Shown here: piece by piece, positions 23,048 to 35,842 of the stretch
How the letters are laid out: every line of letters starts with the position of its first letter
How positions within the stretch are numbered: the stretch's first letter is position 1
Source of the DNA: Guadua angustifolia
Taxonomy: Eukaryota; Streptophyta; Magnoliopsida; Poales; Poaceae
Length of the DNA: 64,000 bases
Assembly: GCA_036346375.1 (NCBI GenBank)
Contig: CM070511.1
Span: 10,478,001 to 10,542,000, forward strand
Reading direction: 5' to 3'
Notes under the pieces: model-generated
Databases searched by the model: none
The model's input: only the letters and a program-made list of their open reading frames with translations
What the model was told of the DNA's origin: nothing
Program-made: the position numbers and the translations under genes

Positions 23048-26000
23048 ATGTGATACTCACAAATAAGAGTACTTCACTTTACATTGTCTGTTATTCTGCA
23101 CCATAAATGACTATCCTGCCCTTACTAATCTATCGGGGTAGAGTAAAAAAGAAGTGAAAACCTGTACTCACTACTTAGATGATACCGAGAGTGTGTGGCT
23201 GAATCACTCGCACAAAATCGTATACATGTATCACCGTAGATTCCTTCAAATGAATCACCCATACGGCGAGCACCTCCAGCAAGAGCTCGCGAGGCGAACC
23301 AGATGACACGGTCCTTCTTCCCTCCGATAGCCTGGAGCTACGACAGCAATGATTCCAAATGACGGCGCACGAGCCTGACAGCGGTGCAGCGTTCCAACAC
23401 TGCTCCAACCAAACTGACGCGCACACGGGAAAGAACTGATCACGCCGAAGGCAATGAAGTTGGTCCCATGCCCTAAGACTCACTGAAAGCGGTGAATTGT
23501 TGGCGGAAAGCTCACGACGGCATAAAGCAAAAACCTCGAATTGCAATCACACAGGAACGAGATTCGATCGATTTTGCTAGGGCTTGACTTGGGATTAAAC
23601 GGCGATGCTGATGCTCGCCTTATAAAGTAGTAGAAGTCCGAGCTCCGTCCAGCATGGACTCCGCATCCATGGCGGTGCAGCCCGCCGAGCAAAGACCCAA
23701 ATGAAGAAGATGACCATGCATCATACGTGTGTCAAGATCAACGGACGAGACACGTGGTGATGTGACTCAATCCGATCCGTCAACGAAATCTTACGGCCAT
23801 AGCTCGTAGGGTTTTGGTCCAATCCCAACCGCTCAACTCAGATCTGACAGTTATGGATCTAGGGCCAAATAGTAAGCGGTCGGCTTAGCTGATCCGATCC
23901 TAGCTTGAGAAAAACAGGCCAGCTCAATTGGGCTTCAGGCCAACACTATTGAAATAGATCTTAAATGCTTTTCCAATTAAATTAACACCGAAAATGGACT
24001 AAGCCAAACAAAATAGCATACATATCAGAAATCTTCTGAAATTTTTTTTACAAATATTTTAAGATATTTGGAACTCAAATAAAATATTTTTAAAAAAATT
24101 TTATTTTCCATAGAATAAAATAATATTCAAAAATAGTATAATTCAAAAAATACAAGAATAAATTTCAAAAAATTCTAAAAACTCCCAAAATTAAAAAAAT
24201 GTACAAATAACACCGCTAAAATAATTTGAAATGTTACACATAGGAGGCAGGGTAGTGTTTACGGGGACCCAAGAGGCCGGTGGCGGTAGCGTAGGAAAGG
24301 GAAGGAGTAGATCGGGTGGAGAAGGGGGAAAAGTAGGGAAGAGGAAATGAGAGGATAAGGTTGGTGGAGAAAGAAAAAGGAAAAGAAAGTAGAAAGGAAA
24401 AGAAGAAGAGAAAAATTTAAATAAAATATTAAAAATATTAAAAAGGAGAGAAAAATTCTATCTAAATCAATGCATTATCCAAATTAATGATACCTAATTA
24501 AAATCTGATAAATTAAAAAATAACCAATTGGGTATTTAAATAAAAGATGTTAAATTGAAAATATATAAAAATTTAAAAGTGACATTATACGTATATCATA
24601 TAATAAAAGAAAGAATTGGATGCCACAAAATATGCAAAAATCTACTAGCCACCTAAGATATGGTATTTTGTAATTTCTGGAATTAAATTAAATCCGACCA
24701 GTCACCATCTTCAACAACTGTATAAGGAGGATTATTTGTACCAAAATCTAGGCAAACACCTCTTGATCATATTTGAATAATTTTAAATGATTTTGGTCAT
24801 ACATGATATCATCAATGCATTGGAAAACCACTTTTAAGAAAAACCCTAAATCGTATGTTGTTGGAAAGATGGATATTTGTGAACTCCTGCGGTGGTAATT
24901 GGTATTGATATAATGAGTTGGTGATGAACTGTTGGGGCTGTATTTGAATTAATGATAATTTGAATCGGCAAAAACTGGTGAAAAATCGATCAAAAATTGA
25001 TAAAAATCAAACATGTTTTAAGTCAATTTTTTTGAAATCGGCAATTAAAAAGCAAAAAAAAAATTAAAAAATCGACCGATTTTACCAATTTTCGTGGGAT
25101 ATTCAAAGATTTTCGACCATTTTTTTGTCCGAAATCAGCAAAGTAAGCAACATCACTTTTCTCACTGATTTTCAATCATTTTCATTGATTTTTGATTGGT
25201 TTTATTTGATTTTTGATTAGTTTTATTCGATTTTCAGCACACTTATGTAAAATTGGTAAAAATTTAAGGAAAATTAGAAAAATTAGGATACTCACGTGCT
25301 TTCTCGATGAACACTATTTTTTCGTTGTACTTCCCCAGCAATACCCCTCTACTTTTTGGACTAACCTGTTGCTACCCATCATATAGCGCTCTGGCTTTGC
25401 TGCAGACACACTTCCCTTTGGTCCTGCTGCAACGCACGTAGCTAGTGTTTGAAGAAAGCTCGTTGGCAGGGCTCGTTGACTCGGTTCAAAAATTTTCCAA
25501 TTACACTCGTTTATTAGTTAAACATTGAAATGAGTCAATTTCGAATGGAATTAGATTTTGCTCCAGTTCGACTCAGCTCGACTCGTTAGATCAATTCTAA
25601 AAAATACTTTCCAAACTATAAATAAATTGTTATTAAATCAGACCATATCATTAAAAAAAAAACGAGGCTCGATTTCCACCCCACACGTAGCTTTCCTTGC
25701 TGCAGCCGACCGTTTTTTCCCCTCTCGCTTTCTCTGTCTTTTTCTCCTGCGCATGCACAGGAAACAAGCAAAACAATCGTACGCGTGTAGTACTCCCCGT
25801 AATGCACGGCACCTGTTTTCTTTGTTGCGGCACGTGACTTCAACATTTGCTGCAGCCGCACGGAGCAACGAATTCGTCCTTGCTGGACCCCAGCCTCACG
25901 CCTTCTCTCTCTCTCTCTCTCCTCTGTGTGCGCAATGCAATGCGATAGCAACTAAGAACATTCTAACACATGGCTGAAAATTTGCAAATACAAAACTAAG

Positions 26001-26091
26001 AACAAATCTAAGCACAAAGGAATAAGTTTATGATGGTATTTTTGTGAGCCAAGTTTTTGGATTATAATACTGAAAATAAATATGATAGTAG
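23048..26091. other. Repeat-derived region without resolved elements
   Basis: No gene is supported. Around 23050-24240 the minus strand looks like a retrotransposon LTR. It ends in TGTTACA on the plus strand, which is the reversed start of the TGTAACATC-type LTR seen elsewhere, and has CTTTATAAGG as a TATA-like box near 23622. I could not find matching target duplications. 24240-24420 is purine-rich. 24950-25300 is AT-rich with many short ATTTTTGAT-like repeats. 25430-25980 shows simple CTCTCT tracts and no domain. Confidence 0.4.
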
Positions 26092-29000
26092 TGTTGACAC
26101 CAAAAACTTGACGGAGGGTTTTCAGCCTCAACACACCGGACGAACACCGGGTTCAAGTGTGTAGGTGTGCCAAAATGTGTTGACACCAAAAACGTGATGT
26201 AGGGTTTTTGATCGCAACACACCGCATTTAACGCCGTTCAGTTTTGCGCGAAGCGCAACGATTTGACTGAACAATCGACAAGGAACGTGAATCGTTAAGG
26301 CCGCATACAAAGTGCCGGTCGGCTTAGATCGACGGCTCTGGCCGATGGAACGTAAGGGTAGCAACTAGCCGATGAAGGCTAGCCGAAGGGTAAAAGGCGA
26401 TAAACTCGAGAAGGCGATCGCAAAGAAAACAGAGCAAATCAGACCTGGATAGGAGTCAACGAAGAACAATAACTAGCGATGCGCAACTCGTATTATTCGA
26501 CGAAAGACAGTACAAGACTTGAGTACAAGACTTGAAGAGGGATTGTTCTAATCTAAACCTAATGCAGAAGGTAAAAAGTAATGTGTAAATTTGTGGGTTG
26601 GCTCTGGGCGCCTTTTCTCCTTGTCTCTGGATGTCTTATATAGCCTCTAGCCGACCAGAGTCCTGATAGAATATGTTTGACAAGTAGTATCCATATCGGC
26701 CTCTCCTTTCCAAATATGATGAGCAAGATCCGTGTTTCGGTCTTTTTTTTCCAAATCGATGAGCAAGATCCATGTCGGTCTCTCCCTTCCAAACAGATTT
26801 TCCGAGATATTCCTAAGTTACATTCTTTCCATGTTTCGTTGACCCGGGACTTACCGATGTTGACCATACTTGCCAAATTTGGGTGCAAACATATGCCCCC
26901 TATTTTTGGGGGATAACTTGTTATCTTCCAAAAATCTCCATCATCGGCTTGTACTTCATCGGCTATTGAACATTAAGTAGCCGATACACACTCAGCTCCT
27001 TCGTGCGGCCAATTCATAGCTGGATGAATACCTCTTTAGCCGATTCTGTCTTTATTTTAATTTCGACTAGCAGAGTAAACACCATGTTGATGTCCATAGG
27101 GGGCTGTCGTCGATGAGCTCTTTCCAAATCATTTGGCCAATTATCTGGTCGATGAGAACACTGCCCTTGCCGACTACCTCTTTCATATTTCTCAAGTAAT
27201 AGAGACAAAGTCAGCTCAAGTTTGGGTGCTGGTTTCGTGGAGATTTTTCAGCCTTATACCATCGCCCGACTTGCAACTCTCCATTTGATTTAATTGTCGA
27301 GTTTTTGCCATTTTGATCGGCTTTTATTTGGAACGAGCCGATCGTAATTTTGAGTGTGTCACTACCCTTCGAACTGGACTGAATGTTGATCCATTGGATC
27401 GGCTTAGGTTCTTCGTCCATAGGTTCCTTTCCTTTGCCTAAGCAGTGGACCATGTTGATCGAAAAAAGGTTGACATCCTCATTCATGGCTAGCTCCTCTA
27501 CGAATTGTAATCGGCTATCCTCTAAAACCGATTGTATATTGTCTTCATCATTCTTAAATTCATTTTTGAAGCCATTATCATTAGAGAAACGACTTTCTTG
27601 AGCCGATACTCGATGCAGGAGGTGACTCAAATAAGTGAATTCTTGCCCGTCAAATTTTTCCTTTAATGGGGAAATTAAACCATGGAAAGCCAAATCGGCT
27701 AACTGATTATCGGGCAAAGTTACACCAAAACACCGACTCCTAACCTTCTTGAATCTCTTAATGTACTCAATTACCGATTCTCCGGATTACGCTTGACGGA
27801 ACTTAGGTCTGAGATTCGCAACTCTAGGTTCCCAAAAGAAATATTCATGGAATCGGTTTTCCAAATCGCTCCAAAAGTGGACCGAATTTGGAGGTAAGTT
27901 TGCGAACCATGTAAACGCAGCTTCTGACAAAGACAAAGGAAACAATCGATTTTCAAATTGTCGGACCGTCGCTTCGCCATTAATCGAGCAATGAATCGTC
28001 CGATGTGCTCAAGGGTGGTGACAGAGTCATCTCTCAAAACTTGGCAAAATCGGGGATCCTATAATTGTGTGGATAAGCCATTCGATCTATGTAATCTGGT
28101 GCGGCTTCCTATAGCCGATTACCTTGCCCTTGGGTCGCAAGTTTAATTGATCTCTCAAAGACGCAGAAATTCGACGCCCAATTAACACTCATCGCTAACG
28201 AAGCGTTAGGGTTTTGCCAATTGGGGTGATCGCATCCCGCCTCGAGTGCAAATTCAGGTTGTTGATCAACCTGGACCGGCTGTTGTTGAGGCAGTCGGTC
28301 GTACTCGTTTTTCTTAACGGTTGGTAACTCATGTAAAGGAGCACAAGGTTCGATGTATGTGAATACTCCAGGCGGAATCGAATTCTTTGGTGGAATCGAT
28401 CCTTGGAATGGGGGAACCCTATCTAGCTCGACCGGCCGAGAGGCCGATTGAATGAAAGTATTGGTTGGCATGGTTGATGATGGATCGGCTATTGTGCTTA
28501 CTCTAGTCGGCGCGACATGTGCCGGAGGTACTTGTTGGCCAGGCTCGTGACAATGCCCCCCGAGTGCAAACTTGGCCGATCGGCTTGTTCTTGCTGACGG
28601 GTGTTGACGGGGCCATGATTCGCCACCATCGGTTTTACTACCGAAATTGAGCAAAGGAAAGAAAGGTTCGCATACGAAACTATCTTATGTGGAACCCGAT
28701 TTCTTACTTGGGTTCTATGACTTCTATCGATTCAATCTACCGAGAAGCCGATCGACGTAGGTGTTTCTGACGACGATGTAGGTAAATTAGCTATTTTTGC
28801 GGCGTCGGTATATGCATGGTAATGGGTAACCATACCAGGCGAAGATTTCGGCGCCAATACAATGGGTTGAGTCGGCAGATAACGAAGGTGTCGGAGCCGA
28901 CACGCCATCAGATTAGTGTTTGGTGCCACGAGTATACCGCACGCTTGGCAAAGGATGCGGTGGCTCAGAAGAGACCTAGCCGCCACGAGCTCTTGCGCCA

Positions 29001-30205
29001 CCTTTTTGACGCTATTTGATATTAACGGCCTAAGCGCCGTTACGGGGCGATGATCGATCGAGCAAGGCACGCTTTATAGACCGTTAATCATATCCGATAG
29101 CTCGCTTGAGCGGTAGGTATCGACTTACCGATGCCTTCTCGGTGGAGCCTCGAGCCCCCGGTCGACGAGGTCGATCGTCGGCAGCAGCAGCCTTCCGAGT
29201 GACTCCGCCGAAGTCTTCGATAACAAACCGAGCATCATCTGCTCGAACGTGGCCTTTTCGCCTTGACCTCCTTTCGCCGCTCCGGCGTTAGATCGCCATT
29301 GAAGGCGCGATTATCGTGTCGTTGTTGATGTCGGATGTCGTTGTAGATCTCCCTGTCGAAGACATGCTTGATTGTTTCGCGTCCCACCAGGCGTGCCAAA
29401 AATGTGTTGACACCAAAAACTTGACGGAGGGTTTTCAGCCTCAACACACTGGACGAACATCGGGTTCAAGTGTGTAGGCGTGCCAAAATGTGTTGACACC
29501 AAAAACGTGATGTAGGGTTTTTGATCGCAACACACCGCATTTAACGCCGGTTCAGTTTGCGCGGCGTGCGTACCGATTTGACTGAACAATCGACAAGGGG
29601 AACGTGAATCGTTAAGGCCGCACCAAAGTGCCGGTCGGCCTAGATCGACGGCTCTGAGCCGATGGAACGTAGGGTAGCAACTAGCCGATGAAGGCTAGTC
29701 GAAGGGTAAAAGGCGATAAACTCGAGAAGGCGATGCGCAAAGAAACAGAGCAAATCGACTGGATAGGAGTCAACGAAGAACAATAACTGGCGATGCGCAA
29801 CTCGTATTATTGGACGAAAGACAGTACAAGACCTGAGTACAAGACTTGAAGAGGGATTGTTCTAATCTAAATCTAATGCAGAAGGTAAAAAGTAATGTGT
29901 AAATTTGTGGGTTGGCTCTGGGCGCCTTTTCTCCTTGTCTCTGGATGTCTTATATAGCCTCTAGCCGACCAGAGTCCTGATAGAATATGTTTGACAAGTA
30001 GTATCCATATCGGCCTCTCCTTTCCAAATATGATGAGCAGTATCCGTGTCGGTCTCTTCTTTTCCAAATCTGATGAGCAGTATCCATGTCGGTCTCTCCC
30101 TTCCAAACAGATTTTCCGAGATATTCCTAAGTTACATTCTTTCCATGTTTCGTTGACCCGGGACTTACCGATGTTGACCATACTTGCCAAATTTGGGTGC
30201 AAACA
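26092..30205 (-). mobile_element. Gag-only Gypsy element with two LTRs (non-autonomous)
   Basis: Two LTRs (26092-26891, 800 bp; 29405-30205, 801 bp) are closely similar. Each begins TGTTGACACC and ends GGGTGCAAACA in plus orientation. AGTAG flanks the whole element (26087-26091 and 30206-30210). Transcription runs on the minus strand. A primer-binding-like site (TGGCACGCCTGGTGGGAC) sits next to the LTR at 29404, and a purine tract (AAAAATAGGGGGCATA) abuts the other LTR at 26892. The 2.5-kb interior holds gag homology only, with no protease, reverse transcriptase or integrase. It needs another element's enzymes to move, as Dasheng-like elements do. Confidence 0.9.
27211..28654 (-). pseudogene. 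Gypsy (Tat-like) gag polyprotein, partly degraded
   Basis: The minus-strand reading has an N-terminal open part (28654-28109, 181 codons, Pro/Gln-rich). Next is a broken middle containing a retrotransposon-gag motif like FFWEPRVANLRPKFRQA (27840-27780), shown by stops and frame changes. The C-terminal open part is 27717-27211, with DNQLADLAFHGLISPLKEKF and VSAQESRF. These blocks match gag of Tat-type Gypsy elements. No zinc knuckle was recognised. It is the only coding content of the surrounding LTR element. Confidence 0.75.
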
Positions 30206-30243
30206 AGTAGGTAGGGATAAAAATCCTACCATATCAATCTAAT

Positions 30244-30533
30244 GCTTTGATACCAAGATGATACGAGGTTTTGCCCGATCTTCACGGCGTAAGATTAGGA
30301 TACTCACATGCTCTCTTGATGAACATTATTTCATCCTCTGCTATCAGATGCAATGGGTTTGTAACTCTTCGATTCATCAAAATCACATGTGTTGAACTTC
30401 TCAGATACCGAGTGAAGTATATCACTCTCTCAATTCCCAATGTAAAAGCAGAACGATTTTGGAAAGAAGTCATCCAATTCTCCTACTCTATGTGTATGCA
30501 ATGAGGAAGAACAAGCAAGTATACTTAATAGAT
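30244..30533 (-). mobile_element. Gypsy LTR fragment with initiator-Met primer-binding site
   Basis: On the minus strand an LTR-like sequence ends CCTCGTATCA at 30259 and is followed by TC and TGGTATCAAAGC (30255-30244). That matches the usual plant initiator-Met tRNA site TGGTATCAGAGC with one change. The LTR side is interrupted at 30534 by the Copia element and resumes at 37841. The internal side is cut by the gag-only element at 30206. Confidence 0.55.
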
Positions 30534-30538
30534 GTAAA

Positions 30539-31966
30539 TGTAGAATCGGATGGCGTCAATCAGAGGGGGGTGAATGATTGCGCGAAAGCTAAAATCTTAT
30601 TCTTAAACTTTTTGAAACACCTCAATTCAAACTCAAATTGCTTGAAGACGGGTTCACGAAGTTGGGAGACCAGTTTAGAAGTCTGGGCGATCAGAAGAGC
30701 ACTTGGGCGACCAGTAGAACACTTGGGCGACCAGTTTGGGCACCTGGGTGACCAGTAGGACACTTGGGCGAGCAGGTAGGGCACATGAGCGACCAGAAAA
30801 GCACTTGGACGAGCAGGTTGGGCGAGCGGGCGAGCAGGTTGGGTGACCACGTTATCAATCGGGCGACTAGTTCAGAAAAACTGAAATTTTTGGAGATCCA
30901 ACTGTTGGATTAATGTAAAATTTTAACTGTAGAAACTAGACTCAATTCTGCAGCTAACACAAAAAAATCAGGTCAATCGGATCTATAGATCTAAAGTTAT
31001 ATCCTTGGCAAGATGACTGAATCCGGGCGACCACGCGAACAGTTGGGCGAGCAGGACATCAATCTGGGTGACCACAAATTACAGAAGATCTAACCGTTGG
31101 ATTGATATGAAATTTTAATTGTAGAAACTAGATTCAATTACAAATCAAACCCAATAAGAATCAATCTGATCGGATCTACGGATGAAAAGATATTACCTTC
31201 GTAAGATGATACCTTTGCAAAGAACTGAACTCTGTGATGAACTTCATGACTGCTGCGATGAACAAAACTTCAAGCGATTGATCAACTATGTCGAAGCCAA
31301 GAGCAAATCACAACCGCAAGAAGAAGCTCTCTGGAAGATTGATTTTTATTTCATTGTCTAAAGTACTCCAACACAAGAGTACAAACCCTCAAACCTGAAT
31401 GCTCTCTCGCCTGAATAAACAGGGGACACCTCCCCCTATTTATACAGAGCAAACTCACAGAGATTGACTACAACTCCACTTCCAACATGGAAAGAGTTCG
31501 TATCTATCTCAACTTGGCCCAACATGGCCAACACCAAAACCTTGCACGCATGATCAACCCACCTGCTGCACATACGTGACTAACCAGCCTTGATGTGCAT
31601 GTTCTCTAGCCCGAACGTCCCGCATGACATCCTCGACCACCAAGACCTCGATTCCTCCCTGAACCTAGTCTCAACCTCGCCTCCATGAACCTAGTTCCGG
31701 TCCCACATCGACCACGCTCGCCCTCGAGCAACACCTGCACATGAAGTAACAAACAACGCGTCCGAGCACAAGTCCACGACTTGACTCAAGGTCAATCCAT
31801 GCAACCACTCACACGAGTGCATTGCATCAAGCAGAATCCATCATGCTATCATCATCTCAACATGGCACATGCACAAGCACCACACATGCTATAATCAAAG
31901 TCACTATACAATGCCAATTTCACCATTCAATCAATTTTTCATCACATGATCTCACAATCTCCCCCT
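30539..31966 (-). repeat. 3' LTR of the Copia element
   Basis: The LTR is 1428 bp with TG/CA ends. Its terminal part carries the reversed CACCCCCCTCTGATTG block typical of SIRE-type LTRs. Segment 31580-31966 is nearly identical to the 5' LTR remnant. A degenerate tandem series built on CTTGGGCGACCAG and GGGCGAGCAGG lies at 30680-30860 inside it. A TATTTATACAG box, read in plus orientation, is at 31437-31447. Confidence 0.9.
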
Positions 31967-32528
31967 TTATGAAAACATTGGCAACACCCTTTGGACCTGA
32001 ACATTGGCATTAACCTCACGAGAAAAGATTTTAAGAAATTTCATTTTAAAACAGAAAGCAAGGTGATCAAAAAGTAAAGTGAAAAATCTCCCCCTAAAAG
32101 GAAACCAAAATGTGTGTGAACTCCAAAATTTCTCCCTTTTGACAATAAAACATTTTACTTCTCCCCCTGAATGTAAGCTTTCTTCTCCCCCTTTGACAAT
32201 GATTTCAGCAAGGAAAAACAAATGAGTGCCAAGACAAGAACCAATGAGCTTCCTTGATGATATAACCTTATAGATCACATAATAAGCATAATACATGAAC
32301 TTAATATTATTTAACAAGTTAGGGAGTGACATGCATCTCAACCTCAATTTAATCAACTATAGCCAAGTACTAAGCAAAATCTTGACAGAAAACACTAGGC
32401 CAAAAAATGAAGCAACTAACAACTCAGGGCAAGCAAGTAGTTTCAACTCCAGTCTAGTAGACCAAATTAATCTTGATAACAGTAAACTGCATGTGGCATG
32501 CTTGAAACATACTTCTTTTATTTTCAAT

Positions 32529-32639
32529 GAATGGCATGCTTGAAGCATACATCTTATCTTTTAGGGAATGGCATGCTTGTAGCATACATCTTATCTTTTA
32601 GGGAATGGCATGCTTGAAGCATACATCTTGAAGCTTTTG
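32529..32639 (+). repeat. 37-bp tandem repeat with palindromic core
   Basis: Three copies start at 32529, 32566 and 32603. Each contains GCATGCTTGAAGCATAC, a near-perfect inverted repeat (GTATGC / GCATGC); the second copy has TGTAGC in place of TGAAGC. A diverged fourth copy may lie at 32494. It is in the spacer between RNase H and the 3' LTR. Confidence 0.85.
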
Positions 32640-32995
32640 CACATTTTGATAATTTTAACAAGCTTCTTCTTGCAGATTTGAGCACCTTTTTTTTTACTTA
32701 TTCCCTTTTCTTTTATTGTAAACATGCAAAGTGATTAAGTGGTCTATGAAAGAGTAAAGCTGAAAATATACATGCTTCATAGCCCAAATTTGTCAATAAG
32801 ATTCATTATCAAGCCTATAGAAGCAAGATATCACAAGGTATTGGCTATAGACAATCAAACCAAGGAATTCCGCAATGTCACTTTTAGTTCAAGTAAAGCA
32901 ATTTAAATTATCATATATAAGCTCAATTACATAACATATAAAGAAATATGATAAAACAAGCTCATCAAGTAAAAGACTTGGCATGGAAACCCCCC

Positions 32996-34647
32996 TCAAA
33001 ACAAGCTCATGGAATGCACAACGCCCAGCTCTCCTCTCAAAAAGGCAAATTGAGAAGCATCAAGTGGTTTTGTGAAAATATCAGTAATTTGCAATTCAGA
33101 ATCAACAAAATGCAACACAACATCTCCCTTTTCCACATGATCTCGAAGGAAATGATAGCGAATGTCAATATGCTTGGTTCGAGAATGTTGCACTGGATTT
33201 TTAGCAATATTAATAGCACTAGTGTTATCACATAAAAGGAACACTATCTAAGTTTAATCCAAAATCCTTTAAAGTTGATATCATCCAAAGCACTTGAGCA
33301 CAACATGCGGCAAAGAAGAACATATTCAGATTCAAGCAGCTTGAGAGAGCAATGTAAACTTGTTTTCTAGATGACCAAGCTACTAAAGATGTACCAATAA
33401 AATGACATGTTCCAGAGGTACTTTTCTGTTAATTCTACAACCCATAAAATCAGCATCGAGTAGGCTCTAAGTGATAAACATGATGATGAGGAGTACCATA
33501 AGCCAAACTCTAAAGTGGATTGTAAATAGCGAAGAATTCGCTTTACCGCTTGTCGATAAGAAGCACGTGGGGAAGCTTGAAAACGAGCACACAAACACAC
33601 GACAAAGTGTATATCCGCCTTGAAGCAAAGAGATAAAGAAGCGATCCAATCATACTTCGATACTCCTTTTGATTAACCGTTCTCCTTCTTCATCCGGATC
33701 CAAAGTAGTTGTTGTGCCAATAGGTGTGGAAATTGGTTTGCATGTTTCCATCTCAAAACGTCAAGGAGATCTTTTGTGTACTTCGCTTGGTGAATAAAGA
33801 TACCTTGCCTTGTTTGCTTGACTTGTAAACTCAGAAAGTATGTGAGCTCACCCATCATACTCATCTCAAATTCCCTGCTCATAGTGTCTGAAAACTTGGC
33901 AACAAGAGTATGAGAAGTACCAACAAAAATGATATCATCCACATAAATCTGAACAAGTAACAGATCATTGCCATGCTTGAGAGAAAACAAGGTTTTATCA
34001 ACTTTACTCATTTCAAAATCATTTTCCAACAAATATGATTTAAACCTCTCATACCAAGCCTGAGGAGCTTGTTTTAAACCATATAAAGCTTTGGACAACT
34101 TAAAAACATGGTCTGGGTATTTCAGATTTTCAAATCCAGGAGGTTGTTTGACATAAACTTCTTCAGAAATAAAATCATTTAGAAAAGCACTTTTGACGTC
34201 CATTTGATACAATCTAAAACCTTTAGATGCAGCAAAGGCCAACAAAATTCTAATGGCTTCAAGTCTAGCAACAGGTGCAAAAGTTTCATTAAAATCAAGT
34301 CCTTCAATTTGAGTAAAACCTTGAGCAACCAATCTAGCTTTGTTTCTAACAACAACCCCATCTTGACTTTGTTTATTCTTAAAAACCCATCTAGTTCCAA
34401 TGATATTTTGACCTAAAGGAGGTGGAACTAAAACCCAATCCTTATTGCGCTCAAAATTCTCAAGTTCCTCATGCATGGCATTAATCCAAGACTCATCAGA
34501 TAACGCGTGACTTACATCTTGGGGTTCAAAAGATGAAACAAAAGCAGTATGAGCATATGAGGTATTAGTATTGTACCTGTTTCGAAGCACACGTACATTT
34601 AACTCACCAATCATCTGTTCAGGAGGATGTCTTCGTTGAATATGCAA
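32996..34647 (-). pseudogene. Copia reverse transcriptase and RNase H
   Basis: The reverse transcriptase is open over 34647-33673. It shows RWVFKNKQSQDG, KARLVAQGFTQIEGLDFNET, QMDVKSAFLNDFISEEVYVK, ALYGLKQAPQAWYERF and the catalytic YVDDIIF near 33930. A degraded connection with QAVKRILRYLQST (about 33560) leads to RNase H (33244-32996) with CDNTSAINIAKNPVQHSRTK and HIDIRYHFLRDHV. Stops and frameshifts between 33670 and 33245 separate the two. The domain order and motifs are those of Copia pol. Confidence 0.9.
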
Positions 34648-34915
34648 TGGTGTTGAAATTTCTGAAGATGCCTGAGGTTCAGTACCATGTGTGTTTGCTG
34701 GAAGAATTTCCGAAGATGCTTGCTGATTTTCTTCCTATGGCTGAATTGGCTGAGCCGAGTTGCCAACTTGATTACCACTTTCATCTTCATCTTCATCATC
34801 ACTTTCTTCCAAGAAGATACTTTCAGAGTTGCAAGTAACTTGTGTCCCTGAAAATTCGGGTCTAGTACCAGGACTAGCCTCATCAAAAGTGACTTCACAA
34901 GTCTCAACAATTTTG

Positions 34916-35817
34916 TTAGTTTCTAAATTTAGCACACTCAGAACCACGAGTATGGAGAGCATAACCAAGAAACAATCCATCTGAGCATCTAGATTCAAAC
35001 TTATCAAGATTTTCATGTTTGAGAATGAAACATTTGCAACCAAAAACACGCATATGGGAGATGCTAGGAGTACGTCCAAACCGAAGTTCATAAGAAGTTC
35101 TATGAAGCTTTGCTCTAAAAAATACTCTATTTGAAATGTAGCAAGCATTAGAAATAGCTTCAGCCCAAAACTTCCTAGGAGTAGAATATCCATCAAACAT
35201 TGTCCTAGCCATCTCAACTAGTGTGCGATTTTTCCTCTCAACAACACCATTTTGTTGAGGAACTCGAGCAGAAGAAAATTGATGCTCAATTCCATGTTCG
35301 TAATGAAAAGAAGCAAAAAGATTGTTCTTGAATTCTCCTCCATTATCACTCCTAATTACTTTAAGTGCTTTAGGCAATTCCTTGAGCAACCTTAATGCAA
35401 ACTCTTGAAACAATTCAAAAGCTTCATTTTTGGTAGTCGTGAAATATACCCAAGAGTACCTAGAGTAATCATCTACGATCACAAGAACATACCACTTACC
35501 TCCTGTAGATTTTACTCTTGCTGGTCCCACAAGATCCATGTATAGAAGTGACACGAGCATTAGTCATAACAAAGAAGGATAGGAAAATGTTTAGGTGCAG
35601 TCATTTTTCCATGTTGATAGGGAGAGCAAGTCAAATTACTTGATTTGTCATACTTTAATTCAGGCAAACCTCTGAGCAAATTTGATTTACTAATGCGTGA
35701 AAGGTGATCAAAACCAATATGACCAAGTCTACGATGCCAAAAAGTTAGATCTTTTGAAACATGAGATACAAGACATGTCATTTCAGATGTTGGACATGAA
35801 AAATCACCTTTAAACAA
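34916..35817 (-). pseudogene. Copia GAG-pre-integrase and integrase region
   Basis: Segment 35817-35560 contains FWHRRLGHIGFDHLSRISKS (an HHCC-type zinc region; the last visible Cys is in SPYQHGKM, where a Cys is expected before the His and appears altered). Segment 35560-34916 has the integrase core: LVIVDDYSRYSWVYF (first Asp), IRSDNGGEFKN (second Asp) and QQNGVVERKNRTL (Glu). A frame change near 35560 splits the two parts. The C-terminal domain runs on into a degraded acidic linker up to the reverse transcriptase. Confidence 0.9.
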
Positions 35818-35842
35818 GCGACCAATGCGAGTGATGTTGCAT

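Noticed and set aside
23048..24240. A complete minus-strand solo LTR
   Set aside because: The ends look plausible (TGTGATACTC and GTTACA) but the flanking five bases do not match, so I left it as unresolved.
25891..25925. CTCTCT tract as a possible promoter or regulatory site
   Set aside because: It is a simple repeat in a region with no gene downstream that it could serve.
27383..27601. Plus-strand open frame opposite the Gypsy gag
   Set aside because: It is the antisense shadow of the gag reading frame.
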